NCBI RefSeq assembly: GCF_002109385.1
Contig: NZ_CP020814.1
Span: 932,001 to 996,000 of the forward strand
Length of the DNA stretch: 64,000 bases
Source of the DNA: Halalkalibacter krulwichiae
GTDB taxonomy: Bacteria; Bacillota; Bacilli; Bacillales; Bacillaceae_D
Reading direction: 5' to 3'
The notes under the pieces are model-generated. The model searched no databases, was not told where the DNA came from, and worked only from the letters and a program-made list of their open reading frames with translations. How positions within the stretch are numbered: the stretch's first letter is position 1; the number at the start of each line of letters is the position of its first letter. The position numbers and the translations under genes were made by a program. Below, piece by piece: positions 8,852 through 19,976 of the stretch.

Positions 8852-9382
8852 ATGATGTCATTAGATCAGATTATTGATCTTATCATGCAGAATATTGTAT
8901 TTATCGCAGTTGTGATAGGTGGTCTTATAAGTATGTTCGGTAGGTTAAGTGGCGCCAACCAGCAAGAGAGTCAAGATCAGCGAAAAAGGCGTCCCCATTC
9001 ACCACCTTTAAACGAGCAAAGAGAAGAGCAGGTTGATTGGCGTGAAATTTTCAAGCAAGAAGAAAGAGAACCTGAGCCGCAACCGACTCAAACAGCTAAA
9101 TCAATTGAACCTTCTTTATCTACAGTTTCTGAAGAAGTTTCGAGTAGACAACAACAACTACAGGAACAATATGAAGAAATGCGTCGTAAAAGGGAAAGAT
9201 CATCTAGACAAACTAAGGAAATACGTAATGTTCCAAAAACAGAGGTCACTTCTGATGATAAGCTAGATTTAGGTTTAAATCGATTATCAAATAAAGAGGC
9301 GATGAAAGCTGTTGTATGGGCAGAAGTGCTTGGAAGTCCACGAGCAAAGCGTCCGCATCCGACTTTTTCAAAAAGAAGATAA
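8852..9382 (+). CDS. Conserved hypothetical membrane-anchored protein (yqfB position)
   Basis: A 176-residue protein with one N-terminal hydrophobic segment (residues 8-30), then a charged, Gln/Glu/Arg-rich region with likely coiled coil (about residues 60-125), and a conserved-looking end, NKEAMKAVVWAEVLGSPRAK. It follows floA by 36 nt after an AGGAGG site, so it is probably the third gene of the sigma-W unit, where B. subtilis has yqfB. Function unknown. ATG 8852 and ATG 8855 are both possible starts. Confidence 0.85.
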   Translation: MMSLDQIIDLIMQNIVFIAVVIGGLISMFGRLSGANQQESQDQRKRRPHSPPLNEQREEQVDWREIFKQEEREPEPQPTQTAKSIEPSLSTVSEEVSSRQQQLQEQYEEMRRKRERSSRQTKEIRNVPKTEVTSDDKLDLGLNRLSNKEAMKAVVWAEVLGSPRAKRPHPTFSKRR

Positions 9383-9385
9383 AAG

Positions 9386-9416
9386 TAAGCAGTACCTATT
9401 AGGTACTGCTTTTTTG
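9386..9416 (+). terminator. Terminator of the nfeD-floA unit
   Basis: AAGCAGTACC and GGTACTGCTT form a stem followed by TTTTT. Confidence 0.92.
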
Positions 9417-9527
9417 TGTCTTATTTTTGAAAAGGTTACCAAGATTAATAAATTCTTTCTTTCTCAACGATTCGTTGTGATAACGAGGAATTGTTGAACA
9501 TAAAGATTAAAGAGAGGGGGTCACAAC

Positions 9528-9818
9528 ATGAAAAAAGTGAGACAACAAATGAAAGATTGGATGACAAAGCAAATGCAACTTCCTGCTGATGTCATGATGG
9601 ACCTGCCGCGAATTACAATGATTGGTCAACTACATATATATATTGAAAACCATCGCGGTGTTTTACGATTCTCGAATCAAGAGCTCCGCTTGTTATTAAA
9701 GCAGGGTCAATTGTTAATTAAAGGTGACCACTTTGTTATTAAAACAATATTGCCTGAGGAATTGTTGCTTGAGGGACGTATTGACGAGGTGGTGTATTTA
9801 GATGAAAAACAAAAGTAG
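9528..9818 (+). CDS. yqfC: Sporulation protein YqfC
   Basis: A 96-residue protein of the YqfC family (YabP-like fold); text such as LPADVMMDLPRITMIGQLH and LRFSNQELRLLLKQG is characteristic. In B. subtilis yqfCD is expressed in the mother cell under sigma-E. It has a GAGAGGGGG site and is followed after 54 nt by yqfD. A convincing sigma-E promoter could not be picked out by eye. Confidence 0.93.
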   Translation: MKKVRQQMKDWMTKQMQLPADVMMDLPRITMIGQLHIYIENHRGVLRFSNQELRLLLKQGQLLIKGDHFVIKTILPEELLLEGRIDEVVYLDEKQK

Positions 9819-9872
9819 ACAAAGAATAACTTGTTTAAGTATACAGGTGTTTGGAAGGGGGAAAACATAAAA

Positions 9873-11072
9873 ATGAATAATTATTGGACTAACCATCTAA
9901 ATGGTTATGTGCGAGTACGAATTGATGGGGATTATCCGGAACGCTTTTTAAATAGGTGTATTGAACATGATATTTCAATTTGGCAAATTAAAAGAATTGG
10001 TGATAAACGAATTGTATGTTATATGGATGTTGAAGATGCCAAGCGAATCCGTCCATTATTAAGACAAACGAGTTGTAAAGTAACTTTTGTACAAAGGCGA
10101 GGGGTGCCCTTCTTACTCAAACGGATACTAAATAGGTCCGGTTTTGTTGCAGGAATTGCTGCTTTTTTAGTTGTGATGTTTGTGTTATCAAATATGGTAT
10201 GGAATGTTGAAATTAAAGGGGCCTCTCCTCAAGTGGAACACGAATTGAGGCAAGTTGTGTCCGAAATGGGGATCAAAAGAGGTACCTTTCAATTCTCGTT
10301 ACCAAGTGTAGAGTTAATTCAGCGTGATGTAACAGAGCTAGTTCAAGGAGCTACTTGGGTTGGAGTACGTCAAAAAGGGACGACCTATGAGTTTGAGGTT
10401 GTTGAACAGCAGTTACCTGAGGAAGCTGATCGTTACAGTCCAAGGCACCTAGTTGCATCAAAGAAAGCAATCATTCATAAAATATTTGTTGAACACGGGC
10501 AAGCGGAAGTTAAGCCTAATGATTTTGTTCGAAAAGGAGATAGGCTTGTTTCGGGCTATATTGGAAAAAAAGATGCAGAAGATGAAGAAAAACAATTAGT
10601 ACCAGCCCAGGCAGTCGTTCTTGGCGAGATTTGGTACAAGTCAGACGTGTCTGTTCCACTTGATACTCTTTTTACAACTCTTACTGGGGAAAAGAAAGTC
10701 AAAAGTTATGTTGAATTATGGGGACTAGATATACCTATTTGGGGGTTTGGGAAAACAGAGTTTCCGGAGTTCACCGAATTCACTCATCAACGTCCTTTTC
10801 AATTTTTTAAGTGGACTATGCCTATATCTTACAAAAGGGTTGAATTACTTGAAACTTCACAATATGAGAGAACGTATACAAAGGAAGAAGCAGTTCGAGC
10901 CGCAAGAGAAAGAGCGCGTGATGATCTTAGGAAACATTTACCGAAGGATGCGGAAATCATTGGTGAAAAAGTTTTGCACGAAGACGTGGAGAATGGTAAA
11001 GTTAACTTAAGGATACATTACCAAGTAATAGAAGATATTACATCGGAGCAGCCGATTATTCAAGGAGACTGA
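9873..11072 (+). CDS. yqfD: Sporulation protein YqfD
   Basis: A 399-residue membrane protein required for sporulation in Bacillus; the molecular role is unclear. It has an N-terminal soluble part (residues 1-75), one hydrophobic segment (VAGIAAFLVVMFVLSNMVW, near 95-115) and a large C-terminal domain with a POTRA-like start just after the membrane segment. ATG 9873 follows an AAGGGGG site and gives the family length; a TTG 42 nt further up has no good ribosome site. It sits in the usual yqfC-yqfD-phoH order. Confidence 0.94.
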   Translation: MNNYWTNHLNGYVRVRIDGDYPERFLNRCIEHDISIWQIKRIGDKRIVCYMDVEDAKRIRPLLRQTSCKVTFVQRRGVPFLLKRILNRSGFVAGIAAFLVVMFVLSNMVWNVEIKGASPQVEHELRQVVSEMGIKRGTFQFSLPSVELIQRDVTELVQGATWVGVRQKGTTYEFEVVEQQLPEEADRYSPRHLVASKKAIIHKIFVEHGQAEVKPNDFVRKGDRLVSGYIGKKDAEDEEKQLVPAQAVVLGEIWYKSDVSVPLDTLFTTLTGEKKVKSYVELWGLDIPIWGFGKTEFPEFTEFTHQRPFQFFKWTMPISYKRVELLETSQYERTYTKEEAVRAARERARDDLRKHLPKDAEIIGEKVLHEDVENGKVNLRIHYQVIEDITSEQPIIQGD

Positions 11073-11077
11073 GTCTA

Positions 11078-12046
11078 TTGACAGAAACGAAAACAATACA
11101 GCTAGAAGTCAAGAATGCCAATGAGACACAAGCGCTGATTGGACCTCATGACAGACACCTTAAGAGAATGGAAGAATTGCTAGGCGTTACAATTGTCACA
11201 CGAGGTGAAGAGGTACAAGTTACTGGAGAAGATCAGAAGACGGAAATCGTTGGCAATGTTATTGCTACCTTAATTCAGTTAATCCGAAAAGGTATCTCAA
11301 TATCTGAGCGTGATGTAGTATACGCAATTCAATTAGCAGAACAAAACAGACTTGAAGAGTTATTGGAATTATATGATGAAAAAGTAGCAACAAATGTAAA
11401 AGGTAAACCGATTATTGCAAAAACACTTGGCCAAAGGCATTATGTAAGTGCTTTAAGAAAGAAAGACATGGTTTTTGGTATCGGACCAGCCGGTACTGGT
11501 AAAACGTATTTGGCTGTTGTTATGGCTGTTACAGCGTTAAAGGAAGGGCATGTCAAACGTATTGTACTTACAAGACCTGCGGTTGAAGCGGGAGAGAGTT
11601 TAGGCTTTTTGCCAGGTGACCTTAAAGAGAAAGTTGATCCTTATTTACGACCGTTATATGATGCACTGCATGATGTGTTGGGAGTTGAGCAAACAGCCCG
11701 TCTAATGGAAAGAGGAACGATTGAAGTTGCTCCTCTAGCCTATATGCGTGGTCGTACGCTTGATGATGCATATGTTATTTTAGATGAAGCTCAAAACACG
11801 ACAAAAGAGCAAATGAAGATGTTTATAACTAGATTAGGATTTGGCTCAAAGATGGTTATAAATGGTGACTTGACACAAATTGATTTACCAAGAGGAAAGA
11901 AGTCAGGTTTAAAGGTAGCGATTGAAATCTTATCTAATATCCGAGAAATTGCCTTTATTTATCTGCAGCAATCGGATGTTGTCCGCCATACACTTGTACA
12001 GCAGATTTTACAAGCATATGAAGAGGATCCAAATGAGAACGAGTAG
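11078..12046 (+). CDS. phoH: PhoH family ATPase / RNA-processing factor
   Basis: A 322-residue P-loop protein with an N-terminal KH-like region (residues 10-70), Walker A GPAGTGKT (about 138-145) and Walker B YVILDEAQN. PhoH proteins bind ATP and are linked to RNA metabolism, often beside ybeY as here. The TTG start at 11078 follows AAGGAGA and lies 5 nt after yqfD, suggesting co-transcription. Start choice and identity are firm; biochemical role is poorly defined. Confidence 0.96.
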   Translation: MTETKTIQLEVKNANETQALIGPHDRHLKRMEELLGVTIVTRGEEVQVTGEDQKTEIVGNVIATLIQLIRKGISISERDVVYAIQLAEQNRLEELLELYDEKVATNVKGKPIIAKTLGQRHYVSALRKKDMVFGIGPAGTGKTYLAVVMAVTALKEGHVKRIVLTRPAVEAGESLGFLPGDLKEKVDPYLRPLYDALHDVLGVEQTARLMERGTIEVAPLAYMRGRTLDDAYVILDEAQNTTKEQMKMFITRLGFGSKMVINGDLTQIDLPRGKKSGLKVAIEILSNIREIAFIYLQQSDVVRHTLVQQILQAYEEDPNENE

Positions 12047-12194
12047 AAAGTAACGTAAGTAAGGAATGGATGATAAGCCTTGACCAAGAGGCGATAATAG
12101 GAGGGGCTGTCCCAAAAGCATGATAAAGCGTAGTACAGGCACCTTTATGAGAGAAAATCATAAACGGTAATGAAGCGGCTACACTTATTGCTTC

Positions 12195-12241
12195 GAGGTT
12201 GTCTCAAAAGGTCAAACAAGCGACCTTTTTGAGACAGCCTC
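12195..12241 (+). terminator. Hairpin between phoH and pgpH, probable (partial) terminator
   Basis: Near-perfect 19-20 base arms (GAGGTTGTCTCAAAAGGTC with its complement) and a T-rich tail. A half-element with a similar arm (GGGGCTGTCCCAAAAGC) lies about 90 bp upstream at 12103-12121. It may separate yqfCD-phoH from the pgpH operon or attenuate read-through. Confidence 0.7.
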
Positions 12242-12284
12242 TTCCTTTATAAATGAAAAAGTTGACGATTGTGAGGTGAAAACA

Positions 12285-14480
12285 TTGAGAAGACAGTCAT
12301 CCATTGATCAACAAATTTGGTGGAAGCGTGTCAGGGATCATCGTTACATAAGGAGTATCCTCTTTTTTACGATAGGGATAGTTCTCTATATTTTATTGGT
12401 TGGCAATGTGATTCCTGAGAAATTAGAAATTGAATTATCACAAGTGGCTGACCATGATATAAGATCTCCCATAACGGTTGAACATAAAACAGCTACAGAA
12501 GAACGGAGAAGTGCTGCTGTAGATGAAGTAGGTCCTGTTTATGAATTAAAAAGAGAGTATTCTCAAAATCAAGTAAGAAAAATTCATGACATTTTTGACT
12601 TGGTCAACCAAGTTCGAACAGAGGAATTAGTGGATGAAGATGAAGAGACCGGCGCTAGTCCTGAAGAAGAGAGAGAGGCAGATGATGCTTTGTCAGATCA
12701 AGTTGAGTTTGTCAAAGAAGTTTTATCTCCTAGGACAAGCAATGATATATCTGATCAAACATTAGAAACATTTTTACAAGCAAGTGATTCACAGTTGCAA
12801 ATTGCGCGTGAAACAACAACGAATGCTGTGTATGAAATCATGAGTGAAAGAATCTCTACTCGTGATTTACCGGAAGCTAAAGAAGAAGTCAGAAACCAAA
12901 TCTCAATATCAACTGTTAGTAATAATCTCCTGGAAGCGATGCAAGAGGTCGCTGAATTTGCAATTATTCCTAACTATATATATGATGCCAATGCGACTGA
13001 TCAATTAAGACAAGAAGCGGCTGAAAGTGTTGAACCAGTTCTAATAAGAGAAGGTCAACTTCTTGTAAAAGAAGGGGAAATGATTAATCACGACATTTAT
13101 GAGCAATTAAGAGTTGTGGGTCTATTGGATGATTCGTTTAATGTGTTTCCTTATATAGGTCTAGCGATTCTAATAGGACTAATCATAAGCATGCTTTCGT
13201 ACTACCTTAATGAAGCGCAAACGTCGGTACAAAAAAATAATAGTCATCTGCTGATGTTTACAATTATTTTTATCTTGACCGTTATAATAATGAAAATCAC
13301 AAGTCTGCTAGAAGGGCTAGAGGTTCAAGGCGTAGGCTTTGTTGTACCAGTATCAATAGGAGCTATGCTCATAACCGTTTTAATTCATACACGTGTAGCT
13401 TTGTTTACGAGTATCATGTTTGCTGTCATAGGGAGTATTGTATTCAACAATGAAACAGTAGGTACTTTTCATTTCAGTTATGGGTTCTATATTCTTTTTA
13501 GCTCATTTGCTGGAGCGTACTTTCTTAGTAAATCAAACCGGTTGTCTCGGATTTTAAGGGCTGGACTATTTATTTCATTTGTGAATATGATTGCGGTTTT
13601 ATCGCTATTGTTTATGCGAATGGTGCAAATCGGTTGGGTGGAAATTGGGATGCATATGGCGTTTGCTTTTCTCTCAGGATTTATTGCAGCTGTTTTAACG
13701 ATAGGATTGTTGCCATTTTTTGAAGCGGGCTTTGGGATATTATCAACCTCTCGATTAATTGAGCTATCAAGTCCCAATCACCCTTTGCTTCGAAAGATTC
13801 TTGTTGAAGCTCCGGGAACGTATCACCATAGTGTTGTTGTTGGGAACTTATCAGAAGCTGCATGTGAATCTATAGGTGAAAATGGCTTATTAGCTCGTGT
13901 CGGATCTTATTATCACGATTTAGGTAAAACGAAACGACCGCACTTTTTCATTGAAAATCAAATGAAAATGGAAAATCCGCATGATAAGATTTCTCCTCAG
14001 TTAAGTAGAACCATTATTATTGCTCATCCTTATGATGGGGCAGACTTATTAAGAGAATATAAAATGCCAAAGGAAATAATTGATATTGCTGAGCAACATC
14101 ATGGTACTACTTTATTAAAGTACTTTTATCATAAAGCAAACAAAGAATCTGAACAGGAAATACCAGAGTCACAATTTAGGTACCCAGGACCAAAAGCGCA
14201 AACAAAGGTTTCTGCGATCGTAGGAATTGCAGATAGTGTTGAAGCGGCAGTACGTACTATTCAAAAACCGACTCCGGATAAGATTGAAACACTAGTAAGA
14301 AAAATCATTCAAGATAAACTAGAAGATGGACAATTTGATGAATCAGATTTAACTCTAAAGGAGTTAGACCAGGTGGCTGTGTCAATCTGTGAAACACTTA
14401 AAGGTACATTTCATCAAAGAATTGAGTACCCGGAGGACGTTAAAGGTAAAGGAGATAAGAAGCATGAACGTAACAGTTGA
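12285..14480 (+). CDS. pgpH: Cyclic-di-AMP phosphodiesterase PgpH (7TMR-HD)
   Basis: A 731-residue protein that hydrolyses the second messenger c-di-AMP. Order: first membrane segment (about residues 25-45), a large extracellular 7TMR-HDED domain with HDIRSPITVEHKTATEE, seven membrane segments (about 285-480), and a cytoplasmic HD domain with HSVVVGNLSEAA and the metal-binding YYHDLGK. Length is close to B. subtilis PgpH (YqfF). TTG 12285 is spaced correctly from GTGAGGTG; the GTG at 12276 is within that site. It overlaps ybeY by 17 nt, indicating coupling. Confidence 0.95.
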   Translation: MRRQSSIDQQIWWKRVRDHRYIRSILFFTIGIVLYILLVGNVIPEKLEIELSQVADHDIRSPITVEHKTATEERRSAAVDEVGPVYELKREYSQNQVRKIHDIFDLVNQVRTEELVDEDEETGASPEEEREADDALSDQVEFVKEVLSPRTSNDISDQTLETFLQASDSQLQIARETTTNAVYEIMSERISTRDLPEAKEEVRNQISISTVSNNLLEAMQEVAEFAIIPNYIYDANATDQLRQEAAESVEPVLIREGQLLVKEGEMINHDIYEQLRVVGLLDDSFNVFPYIGLAILIGLIISMLSYYLNEAQTSVQKNNSHLLMFTIIFILTVIIMKITSLLEGLEVQGVGFVVPVSIGAMLITVLIHTRVALFTSIMFAVIGSIVFNNETVGTFHFSYGFYILFSSFAGAYFLSKSNRLSRILRAGLFISFVNMIAVLSLLFMRMVQIGWVEIGMHMAFAFLSGFIAAVLTIGLLPFFEAGFGILSTSRLIELSSPNHPLLRKILVEAPGTYHHSVVVGNLSEAACESIGENGLLARVGSYYHDLGKTKRPHFFIENQMKMENPHDKISPQLSRTIIIAHPYDGADLLREYKMPKEIIDIAEQHHGTTLLKYFYHKANKESEQEIPESQFRYPGPKAQTKVSAIVGIADSVEAAVRTIQKPTPDKIETLVRKIIQDKLEDGQFDESDLTLKELDQVAVSICETLKGTFHQRIEYPEDVKGKGDKKHERNS

Positions 14481-14937
14481 TTTTCATGATGAAACGAATG
14501 AACTTTCAAACGAGCAGCAAAAACTTGTAGAAGAGGTAATTATAAAGGCAGCAGAGCTTGAAGGATTAAAAGGTGAAGTTGAGGTTTCTATTACCATTGT
14601 AGATGAGCGCCGAATTCAAGAAGTCAATCGAGATTATCGAGGAAAAGATACACCGACAGATGTGATTTCCTTTGCTTTAAATGAACAAAGTGAAGATGAA
14701 CTTGCAATCGAGACAGATCCAGACATGCCCAACGTTCTAGGAGATATTATTATTTCATTAAGTCATATTAAATCTCAAGCTGAAGAGTATGGACATACAT
14801 TTAATCGTGAATTAGGCTTCTTAACTGTTCATGGGATGTTACACTTACTTGGCTACGACCATTTGACAGAAGCCGAAGAGAAGGAAATGTTCTCAAGGCA
14901 AGAGGACATCTTATCAGCTTATGGGCTTACAAGATAG
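14464..14937 (+). CDS. ybeY: Endoribonuclease YbeY (rRNA maturation factor)
   Basis: A 157-residue zinc-dependent endoribonuclease involved in 16S rRNA 3' processing and ribosome quality control. The zinc motif HGMLHLLGYDH is present near residue 120, and DTPTDVISF is the usual mid-protein motif. ATG 14464 follows AAAGGAG inside the end of pgpH; the longer reading frame upstream lacks this support. It overlaps dgkA by 17 nt. Confidence 0.97.
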   Translation: MNVTVDFHDETNELSNEQQKLVEEVIIKAAELEGLKGEVEVSITIVDERRIQEVNRDYRGKDTPTDVISFALNEQSEDELAIETDPDMPNVLGDIIISLSHIKSQAEEYGHTFNRELGFLTVHGMLHLLGYDHLTEAEEKEMFSRQEDILSAYGLTR

Positions 14938-15331
14938 GAATAAAAAAGGGTTCAGAAGATTATTAAGGTCATTTAAATATGCAACAGAAGGATTAATGTA
15001 TGTTTTGAAGAACGAACAGAACATGCAAATTCACCTGATAACAGCGGTATGTATTCTTGTAGCAGCCTACTTTTTTCAATTACCTTTGAATCATTGGCTC
15101 ATTTTACTTTTAGTGATTGCAGGAATGTTTTCACTGGAAATAATGAATACAGCTATTGAACGAACGGTAGATTTAGTTACAAAAGATTTTCACCCATTAG
15201 CTAAACGAGCCAAAGATATTGCTGCTGCAGCAGTATTTGTTTATTGCTTATTTGCCGTCATTATAGGCTTACTCTTATTCCTTCCACCAATATTACAATT
15301 CTTTCAAAAAGGTCAATTATTGCCTTTTTGA
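14921..15331 (+). CDS. dgkA: Undecaprenol kinase DgkA
   Basis: A 136-residue membrane kinase with three transmembrane segments, of the diacylglycerol kinase family; in Gram-positive bacteria it phosphorylates undecaprenol, recycling the cell wall lipid carrier. The signature EIMNTAIERTVDLV (residues 74-87) and the RSFKYATEGL start are visible. It overlaps ybeY, and its 3' end carries a 16-bp perfect hairpin. Confidence 0.95.
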   Translation: MGLQDRNKKGFRRLLRSFKYATEGLMYVLKNEQNMQIHLITAVCILVAAYFFQLPLNHWLILLLVIAGMFSLEIMNTAIERTVDLVTKDFHPLAKRAKDIAAAAVFVYCLFAVIIGLLLFLPPILQFFQKGQLLPF

Positions 15332-15338
15332 AAGAATT
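15297..15338. other. Perfect 16-bp hairpin over the dgkA stop codon
   Basis: AATTCTTTCAAAAAGG and CCTTTTTGAAAGAATT pair fully with a 10-nt loop. No T-run follows on either strand, so it is not a standard terminator; it may mark an RNA 3' end, a processing site or a bidirectional stop. Confidence 0.6.
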
Positions 15339-15463
15339 AAAGCAGAGAGTGTAGCCGATACCCGTAGGTAAGTCATTGTTTCTTATAGCGTCCTAGAGGG
15401 CGAATTATGTTAATAACCGTTTTGAACGAATATTGAGATTGGTTGAGAGGAGCTCCCACGAAT

Positions 15464-17504
<2,041 letters not shown>

Positions 17505-17506
<2 letters not shown>

Positions 17507-17553
17507 AAGGTATTTCAAAAGGGTTTCTGACCCTTTTGAAATACCTTTTTTAT
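17505..17553 (+). terminator. Terminator of the pgpH-era operon
   Basis: Nineteen-base perfect arms (AAAAGGTATTTCAAAAGGG and its complement) followed by TTTTTTATTT. Confidence 0.95.
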
Positions 17554-17841
17554 TTCTCTCACTAAGCTAAGGTAGCAGTTGAAAGATTATTGCTGTAAGG
17601 TTACTACCCTTAATAAAATTGAACATAGTAAGTCGATGTTAGTCCTGTCGTCCATTGGGCGTATATCCATTGTTTTTTTTACTTTGAAAGCTTATGATAA
17701 TGATAACAACATGTTTTGGAGATTGTGAAAAAGTCAAGGGTTTTTAATTAGCAATTTTTCCATAACATGATTTCAGAAAAGAAGGTCATCATACAAGTAT
17801 AGAGCGTTGCAGTCTTATGAAGAAGAAAGGTGGATTCTGAT

Positions 17842-17988
17842 ATGCTCGATTTTTCATGGAAAGTCTTTTCAATGACAGGTAATGTGGATACGTATTTATT
17901 GTTGAAAGAACTAGAGCGCGATTCAGAGGAACAATTCGGACAAGAAGACGTACAGGAGATGGAAATATCAGACGCTCCGACGCATTAG
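17842..17988 (+). CDS. yqzL: YqzL family small protein
   Basis: A 48-residue protein beginning MLDFSWKVFSMTGNVDTYLL, closely like the YqzL family that sits between era and recO in Bacillus. The tail is acidic. An AAAGGTGG site lies about 8 nt before the ATG. Function unknown; the conserved place beside recO suggests co-expression. The preceding 290 bp (17554-17841) show no other gene. Confidence 0.9.
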   Translation: MLDFSWKVFSMTGNVDTYLLLKELERDSEEQFGQEDVQEMEISDAPTH

Positions 17989-18028
17989 TCGTATGTTGAC
18001 ACCTCACAAGGATGTGTGGTGAAAGAAA

Positions 18029-18778
18029 ATGATTCATAAAGTTGAGGGAATAGTAATTCGGACTACGGATTACGGAGAGTCAAATAAAATAGTTACTTTA
18101 TTCACAAGAGAATTAGGAAAAATTGGTGTTATGTCAAGAGGAGCAAAAAAGCCGAAAAATCGCTTTTCGGCTGCTTCTCAACTATTCATGTATGGAACTT
18201 TTGTATTTCAGAGAGGTTCTGGCTTAGGACAGTTAAATCAAGCGGATATAACAAACTCATTTCGAGAGGTACGAAACGATCTATTTTTAGCCTCTTATGG
18301 ATCGTACATAGTTGAGTTAACAGATAAGTTAACAGAAGAGAGTCAAAGAAATCCTTTCCTTTTCGAATTGCTTTATCAAACTCTTCATTATTTGGATGAA
18401 GGGATAGACCCGGAAGTGTTGTTAAGAATATATGAACTTAAAATGCTAGCTGTTGCTGGAATCAAACCAGAATTAGATCAATGTGTAAGTTGTGGTTCTC
18501 AAGAGTTACCTATAGCGTTCTCGATTCGACATGCAGGTTTTTTATGTAGAAGCTGCTTATATAAAGATGAAAGAGCATTCAAGCTTTCAAGTCATGCTGC
18601 TCGTTTATTAAGATTGTTCTATTACATTGATTTAACAAGGCTTGGCCAAATTTCGTTAAAAAAAGAAACGAAGCAAGAGCTAGAGAAAGTAATTTCTGCT
18701 TACTACGATGAATATTCTGGGCTGCGTTTAAAATCAAAAAGATTTCTAGAACAAATGCAAAGAATGGGGTTTGATTGA
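18029..18778 (+). CDS. recO: DNA repair protein RecO
   Basis: A 249-residue protein that helps RecF/RecR load RecA onto gaps in DNA. It has an N-terminal OB-fold (VEGIVIRTTDYGESNKIVT) and a helical domain with a zinc site visible as CVSCGS (about residue 153) and CRSC (about 177). ATG 18029 is 40 nt after yqzL. It is followed directly by the glyQS promoter and T-box. Confidence 0.97.
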   Translation: MIHKVEGIVIRTTDYGESNKIVTLFTRELGKIGVMSRGAKKPKNRFSAASQLFMYGTFVFQRGSGLGQLNQADITNSFREVRNDLFLASYGSYIVELTDKLTEESQRNPFLFELLYQTLHYLDEGIDPEVLLRIYELKMLAVAGIKPELDQCVSCGSQELPIAFSIRHAGFLCRSCLYKDERAFKLSSHAARLLRLFYYIDLTRLGQISLKKETKQELEKVISAYYDEYSGLRLKSKRFLEQMQRMGFD

Positions 18779-18785
18779 TCGTGTG

Positions 18786-18814
18786 TTGACAGTGAAGTTG
18801 AATTTAAGTATGAT
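18786..18814 (+). promoter_or_regulatory. Sigma-A promoter of glyQS
   Basis: TTGACA and TATGAT with a 17-bp spacer, 11 nt after the recO stop. It drives the T-box leader. Confidence 0.88.
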
Positions 18815-18837
18815 GCTAATAATAGTATATGGTGCAT

Positions 18838-19034
18838 AGAAGGAAAGGAGTATTTACACATCTTTGAGAAAGCGAACCTAGGGTGGTGAGAGCTAGGGCT
18901 CAAACGTGTAAAGAAGGCATTCTGGAGCACATTCGTTGAAAGTGATTGAAGCTAACCTTCAATAATTAGGGTGGAACCGCGGGAAAAACTCTCGTCCCTA
19001 TGTCTTTTTGGACATAAGGATGAGGGTTTTTTTA
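18838..19034 (+). promoter_or_regulatory. T-box riboswitch, glycine-specific
   Basis: The leader contains the T-box sequence AGGGTGGAACCGCGG (18968-18982), which pairs with the uncharged tRNA acceptor end, and a terminator stem (18985-19034, GGACATAAGGATGAGGG then T-run). Stem I carries GGC at 18915-18917, the specifier for tRNA-Gly with GCC anticodon. Uncharged tRNA-Gly would favour the antiterminator and so raise glyQS expression. The exact 5' end is approximate. Confidence 0.95.
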
Positions 19035-19085
19035 TGCTTTTAACATGTGAATGCATCATATCAAGAATTGAGGAGGTAGGAAATA

Positions 19086-19976
19086 GTGAATGTTCAAAAT
19101 ATGATTTTGACTTTACAAGAATTTTGGTCGAAACAAAATTGTATGATTATGCAAGCGTATGATACGGAAAAAGGGGCTGGAACGATGAGCCCATTTACTT
19201 TATTGCGTACGATTGGTCCGGAGCCTTGGAATGTTGCATATGTCGAGCCGTCTAGAAGACCAGCGGATGGAAGGTATGGAGAAAATCCAAATAGACTTTA
19301 CCAACATCACCAATTCCAAGTCATTATGAAACCTTCTCCAATTAATATTCAAGAGCTGTACTTAAAAAGCTTAGAAGCTCTTGGAATTAACCCTTTAGAG
19401 CATGATATTCGCTTTGTAGAGGATAACTGGGAGAATCCAACACTGGGCTGTGCAGGCTTAGGGTGGGAAGTTTGGTTAGATGGAATGGAAATAACGCAGT
19501 TTACGTATTTTCAACAAGTTGGTGGATTGGAAGCAAACCCTGTATCGGCAGAGATAACATATGGCCTTGAAAGACTTGCTTCATATATCCAGGATAAAGA
19601 AAATGTATTTGACCTTGAGTGGGTAGAAGGTTTTACGTACGGTGATATTTTCAAACAACCTGAATATGAACATTCAAAATATACATTTGAAGTTTCTGAC
19701 AGTCAAATGCTCTTCTCTCTTTTTGGGACATACGAACAAGAAGCCAAAAGAGCGTTAGACGAAAACCTGGTTTTTCCAGCGTATGATTATATCTTGAAAT
19801 GCTCACATACTTTTAACCTTCTTGATGCAAGAGGAGCAATTTCGGTTACAGAACGTACAGGGTACATTGGACGTGTAAGAAATTTGGCGAGAGCAGCAGC
19901 GAAACTTTACTATGATGAGCGTGAAAGACTTGGTTTTCCTATGTTGAAAAAGAAGGAGGGAGAAATCAATGGCTAA
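19086..19976 (+). CDS. glyQ: Glycyl-tRNA synthetase alpha subunit
   Basis: A 296-residue class II catalytic subunit of the alpha2-beta2 enzyme that charges tRNA-Gly. Clear matches include [20 protein letters not shown], the [16 protein letters not shown] motif and FTYFQQVGG. The GTG start at 19086 follows AGGAGG. Expression is controlled by the glycine T-box directly upstream. It overlaps glyS by 8 nt. Confidence 0.98.
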   Translation: MNVQNMILTLQEFWSKQNCMIMQAYDTEKGAGTMSPFTLLRTIGPEPWNVAYVEPSRRPADGRYGENPNRLYQHHQFQVIMKPSPINIQELYLKSLEALGINPLEHDIRFVEDNWENPTLGCAGLGWEVWLDGMEITQFTYFQQVGGLEANPVSAEITYGLERLASYIQDKENVFDLEWVEGFTYGDIFKQPEYEHSKYTFEVSDSQMLFSLFGTYEQEAKRALDENLVFPAYDYILKCSHTFNLLDARGAISVTERTGYIGRVRNLARAAAKLYYDERERLGFPMLKKKEGEING

